This document shows positions 60,756-64,000 of a stretch of DNA of 64,000 nt, one piece after another (the stretch's first letter is position 1; each line of letters starts with the position of its first letter). Below the pieces are notes generated by a model. It saw nothing but the letters and a program-made list of their open reading frames with translations, searched no databases and was not told the origin of the DNA. The position numbers and the translations under genes are program-made. This DNA is from Candidatus Accumulibacter affinis (GTDB lineage: Bacteria; Pseudomonadota; Gammaproteobacteria; Burkholderiales; Rhodocyclaceae), in assembly GCA_016713625.1 (NCBI GenBank), contig JADJOT010000008.1, positions 186,001-250,000 of the forward strand, given 5' to 3'.

Positions 60756-62684
60756 ATGGGCAAGATCATCGGTATTGATCTCGGAACAACCAACTCCTGC
60801 GTTGCCGTAATGGAAAACGGCAAACCGAAAGTGATCGAGAACTCGGAAGGCGCACGCACGACTCCGTCGACGGTCGCTTACGCCGAGGACGGCGAAATTC
60901 TCTGCGGAGCGCCCGCCAAGCGTCAGGCAGTGACCAACCCCAGGAACACCCTGTACGCAATCAAGCGGCTGATTGGTCGCCGCTTTGAAGAGAAGGAAGT
61001 GCAGAAGGATATCTCGCTGATGCCCTTCAAGATCCTCAAGGCCGACAACGGTGATGCGTGGGTCGAGGTGCGCAACAAGAAAATTGCGCCGCCACAGGTT
61101 TCGGCAGAGGTTCTGCGCAAGATGAAGAAGACCGCCGAAGATTACCTTGGTGAAGAAGTCACCGAGGCGGTGATCACCGTGCCGGCCTATTTCAATGACA
61201 GCCAGCGGCAGGCGACCAAGGATGCCGGGCGGATCGCCGGTCTCGAGGTAAAGCGCATCATCAATGAACCGACGGCGGCGGCACTGGCTTTCGGCATGGA
61301 CAAGAAGCAGGGCGACAAGAAGATCGCGGTGTATGACCTGGGTGGCGGCACCTTCGACATCTCGATTATTGAAATCGCTGCCGTCGAGGGCGAGCACCAG
61401 TTCGAAGTGCTGTCCACCAACGGCGACACCTTCCTCGGTGGCGAAGACTTCGACCAGCGGCTGATCGATTACATCATCGACGAGTTCAAGAAGGAATCCG
61501 GCGTCAACCTGAAGGCCGACGTGCTGGCTCTGCAGCGCCTCAAGGATGCTGCCGAAAAAGCCAAGATCGAGCTGTCGTCCGGGCAGCAAAACGAGATCAA
61601 CCTGCCGTACATCACCGCCGACGCCTCCGGGCCAAAGCACCTGACGCTGAAGATCACCCGCGCCAAGTTCGAGTCGCTGGTCGACGACCTCATCGAACGC
61701 ACCATCGAGCCGTGCCGTATCGCTCTGAAGGATGCCGGCTGCAAGATCGGCGACATCAACGACGTGATTCTCGTCGGCGGCCAGAGCCGGATGCCCAAGG
61801 TGCAGGAAAAGGTCAAGGAGTTCTTCGGTCGTGAGCCGCGTCGCGACGTGAACCCCGACGAAGCCGTTGCCGTTGGTGCGGCAATCCAGGGTGGTGTCCT
61901 GCAGGGTGAAGTCAAGGATGTTCTTCTCCTCGATGTAACGCCCCTGTCGCTGGGGATCGAGACGCTGGGCGGCGTAATGACCAAGCTGATCAAGAAAAAC
62001 ACGACCATTCCGACCAAGGCCAACCAGGTCTTCTCGACAGCCGACGACAACCAGTCGGCGGTCACCATTCATGTTTTGCAGGGTGAGCGTGAAATGGCCA
62101 GTGGCAACAAGAGCCTTGGACAGTTCAATCTCTCGGACATTCCGCCGGCGCCGCGTGGCCTGCCGCAGATCGAGGTGACCTTCGACATTGACGCCAATGG
62201 CATCCTGCATGTTTCCGCCAAGGACAAGGCTACCGGCAAGGAAAACAAGATCCGGATCCAGGCTTCTTCCGGCCTCAGCGAAGCAGAAGTGCAGCGTATG
62301 GTCCAGGATGCCGAACTGCACGCCGAAGAGGACCGGAAAGCTCATGAGCTGGCCGAATCCCGCAACCAGTGTGACGGCATGATTCACACGGTCAAGAAGT
62401 CAATGGCCGAGTACGGCAAGGAGCTGTCGGATACGGAAAGAGGAGTCATCGAAAGCGCGATCAAGGATGCCGAGGAAGCCATTCGCGGCAATGACCTCGA
62501 GGCGATCAAGGCCAAAACCGAGGCACTCGGGACGGCTGCCCAGAAGTTGGGCGAGAAGATGTACGCCAAGCAGCAGGAACACGCGGCTGGCCCCGAAAGT
62601 GCAGCGGGAGCGGGCGGTGAGGCGAAGAAGGACGACAGCGACGTTGTTGATGCCGAGTTTACCGAAGTCAAAGACAAGAAGTAG
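60756..62684 (+). CDS. dnaK: chaperone DnaK (Hsp70)
   Basis: A 642-residue Hsp70. The ATPase domain starts GKIIGIDLGTTNSCVAVMEN; the phosphate-2 motif is VYDLGGGTFDISIIE, and adenosine binding is in ILVGGQSRMPKVQ-like text (here DVILVGGQSRMPKVQEKV). The substrate domain and acidic tail with DDSDVVDAEFTEVKD are complete. Good ribosome site GAAAGGA. It folds nascent and stress-damaged proteins with GrpE and DnaJ. Confidence 0.98.
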   Translation: MGKIIGIDLGTTNSCVAVMENGKPKVIENSEGARTTPSTVAYAEDGEILCGAPAKRQAVTNPRNTLYAIKRLIGRRFEEKEVQKDISLMPFKILKADNGDAWVEVRNKKIAPPQVSAEVLRKMKKTAEDYLGEEVTEAVITVPAYFNDSQRQATKDAGRIAGLEVKRIINEPTAAALAFGMDKKQGDKKIAVYDLGGGTFDISIIEIAAVEGEHQFEVLSTNGDTFLGGEDFDQRLIDYIIDEFKKESGVNLKADVLALQRLKDAAEKAKIELSSGQQNEINLPYITADASGPKHLTLKITRAKFESLVDDLIERTIEPCRIALKDAGCKIGDINDVILVGGQSRMPKVQEKVKEFFGREPRRDVNPDEAVAVGAAIQGGVLQGEVKDVLLLDVTPLSLGIETLGGVMTKLIKKNTTIPTKANQVFSTADDNQSAVTIHVLQGEREMASGNKSLGQFNLSDIPPAPRGLPQIEVTFDIDANGILHVSAKDKATGKENKIRIQASSGLSEAEVQRMVQDAELHAEEDRKAHELAESRNQCDGMIHTVKKSMAEYGKELSDTERGVIESAIKDAEEAIRGNDLEAIKAKTEALGTAAQKLGEKMYAKQQEHAAGPESAAGAGGEAKKDDSDVVDAEFTEVKDKK

Positions 62685-62699
62685 GCATTCGCCGGCAGG

Positions 62700-62723
62700 G
62701 CGAGGCGTATAATCGCGCCTCGC
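62700..62723 (+). promoter_or_regulatory. hairpin with TATAAT loop between dnaK and dnaJ
   Basis: GCGAGGCG and CGCCTCGC pair perfectly around the loop TATAATCG. It can act as an mRNA hairpin that trims dnaJ expression relative to dnaK; the TATAAT could be a -10 box, but no -35 is evident. Confidence 0.5.
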
Positions 62724-62750
62724 TCCGCTCCTTAAAGTGTTCAGGAACAG

Positions 62751-63872
62751 ATGGCTAAACGTGACTTTTACGAGATTCTGGGCGTCAACCGCGACGCATC
62801 CGACGATGAAATAAAAAAGGCCTACCGCAAGCTGGCGATGAAATTTCATCCGGACCGCAATCCGGACAACCCGAAGGCCGAAGAGCACTTCAAGGAAGTC
62901 AAGGAAGCCTACGAGATTCTCACCGACGCCGACAAGCGCGCGGCTTACGACCAGTATGGTCACGCCGGCATCGACCCGCAGGCGGGCATGGGTGCCGGAG
63001 CGGGTGGATTTTCGGACGCCTTCGGCGGTATCTTTGACGAGATCTTCGGTGGTCGTCGAGGCGGTGGCGGGCGCTCGAATGTCTATCGCGGCGCCGATCT
63101 GCGCTACAACCTTGAGGTTACCCTCGAGCAGGCGGCTTTCGGTACCGAAACCAAGATTCGCATCCCGACGATGGAGGTCTGCGACGCCTGTCATGGCAGC
63201 GGCGCGAAGGCCGGTACGCAACCGAAGACCTGCCCGACCTGCCAGGGCAGCGGCCAGGTTCGACTCCAGCAGGGCTTCTTCTCGATCCAGCAGACCTGTC
63301 CCAAGTGTCACGGCACCGGACGCTTCATTGCTGACCCCTGTGCCCCGTGCCATGGCGCAGGTCGTGTCAAACAGCACAAGACCCTGGCGGTGAAGATTCC
63401 GGCCGGCGTCGATGAGGGTGATCGTATCCGCCTCTCGGGCGAAGGCGAGCACGGCGTCAACGGCGGTCCCTCCGGAGACCTCTACGTGCAGATTCACCTC
63501 AAGGCGCATCCGGTCTTTCAACGCGAACAAAACGACCTGCATTGCGAGATGCCGATCAGCTTTACCACCGCCGCTCTCGGCGGCGAGATTGACATTCCGA
63601 CGCTCGATGGCGCGGCGAAAATTCGCGTGCCGGCCGAGACCCAGTCGGGGAAAACCTTCCGCTTACGCGGCAAGGGCATCAAGGGGGTGCGCAGCCACAC
63701 GCACGGCGATCTGCTTTGCCACGTGGTTGTCGAAACACCGGTGCATCTCACCGAGCGGCAAAGGGAACTATTGCGCGAGCTCGAGGAGTCCAGCCGAGAA
63801 AACGCCGACCACCATAACCCCCGCGCCAAGTCGTGGATGGACCGCGTGCGCGATTTCTTCGCGGCCACCTGA
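62751..63872 (+). CDS. dnaJ: chaperone DnaJ (Hsp40)
   Basis: A 373-residue type I J-protein. The J domain has MKFHPDRNPDNPKAEEHF with the HPD loop that stimulates DnaK. A Gly/Phe-rich linker (FSDAFGGIFDEIFGG) follows, then the zinc domain with four CxxCxGxG units (CDACHGSG, CPTCQGSG, CPKCHGTG, CAPCHGAG), and the peptide-binding C-terminal domains. Standard length. After its stop at 63872 the last 128 bases hold only a weak hairpin (TACGCC-TGCT-GGCGTA, 63882-63897) and no gene. Confidence 0.97.
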   Translation: MAKRDFYEILGVNRDASDDEIKKAYRKLAMKFHPDRNPDNPKAEEHFKEVKEAYEILTDADKRAAYDQYGHAGIDPQAGMGAGAGGFSDAFGGIFDEIFGGRRGGGGRSNVYRGADLRYNLEVTLEQAAFGTETKIRIPTMEVCDACHGSGAKAGTQPKTCPTCQGSGQVRLQQGFFSIQQTCPKCHGTGRFIADPCAPCHGAGRVKQHKTLAVKIPAGVDEGDRIRLSGEGEHGVNGGPSGDLYVQIHLKAHPVFQREQNDLHCEMPISFTTAALGGEIDIPTLDGAAKIRVPAETQSGKTFRLRGKGIKGVRSHTHGDLLCHVVVETPVHLTERQRELLRELEESSRENADHHNPRAKSWMDRVRDFFAAT

Positions 63873-64000
63873 AGCTGCGCCAGTACGCCTGCTGGCGTAG
63901 TCCGCTGCGGCCGCGAGCAAGCTTGAATTGGCGCGTGTAAGGCGAGTGTCAGTTTGTCTCTCCATGCTTGGCGATTGCTGAAAGCGGGTCGCCAGGCGAC

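Noticed and set aside
60690..62387. 565-residue minus-strand frame across dnaK
   Set aside because: An antisense shadow of a highly conserved GC-rich gene; it matches no family and dnaK is certain.

Overview
The window is high-GC DNA from a betaproteobacterium. The order mutM – TPR gene – lolB – ispE – tRNA-Gln – prs – rplY – pth – ychF, the pairs hslV–hslU and grpE–dnaK–dnaJ, and several parts of a PEP-CTERM/exosortase surface-protein system fit the Rhodocyclales. Candidatus Accumulibacter or a close relative is my best guess, by recognition of protein families and not by a search.

Layout. (1) 1-9581: the 3' part of a giant RTX/CARDB/Calx-beta surface or secreted protein. Its 699-bp tandem repeats end in a one-base frameshift, and a PEP-CTERM-like protein follows. 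(2) 9653-13010: a PIN-domain toxin-antitoxin pair, a scrambled relic of hydrogenase maturation genes (hypD, hypF and hypC pieces fused together), and an acrylyl-CoA reductase-type oxidoreductase. (3) 13060-22996: a dynamin-like GTPase and the conserved housekeeping block from mutM to ychF. (4) 23132-30029: an exosortase-linked acyltransferase, a LolA-like protein, an ABC ATPase and a DUF1302 outer-membrane protein, then an alcohol dehydrogenase and a gamma-glutamyltransferase. (5) About 30.06-46.9 kb: an accessory island. It holds a broken type I restriction system carrying toxin-antitoxin genes, a permease fragment, a group II intron remnant, nested insertion sequences, higBA, and three putative defence or conflict proteins. 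These are a nucleoside phosphorylase fused to a PilQ-type secretin N0 domain, a four-TM protein with a SLATT-like half, and an AT-rich HET-domain protein. A second copy of the 5' end of the gamma-glutamyltransferase gene lies at the right edge, so the island is bracketed by direct repeats. (6) 47056-53903: a PEP-CTERM metalloprotease and a MacAB-type export operon with a TPR/beta-barrel protein. (7) 54207-63872: a STAS-like protein, hslVU, a universal stress protein gene with a nonsense codon, a TerC protein, a Ser/Thr kinase with a cyclic-nucleotide-binding domain, and grpE-dnaK-dnaJ.

How the parts work together. Regions 3 and 7 are ordinary cell maintenance (DNA repair, isoprenoid and PRPP synthesis, translation quality control, proteolysis and chaperones). 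The PEP-CTERM protein, the acyltransferase and the PEP-CTERM metalloprotease belong to one envelope-sorting system whose exosortase is not in the window. The island is a graveyard of immunity and mobile genes in which the three intact low-GC or unusual proteins at 39.3-45.9 kb stand out as a possible, so far undescribed, conflict cassette.
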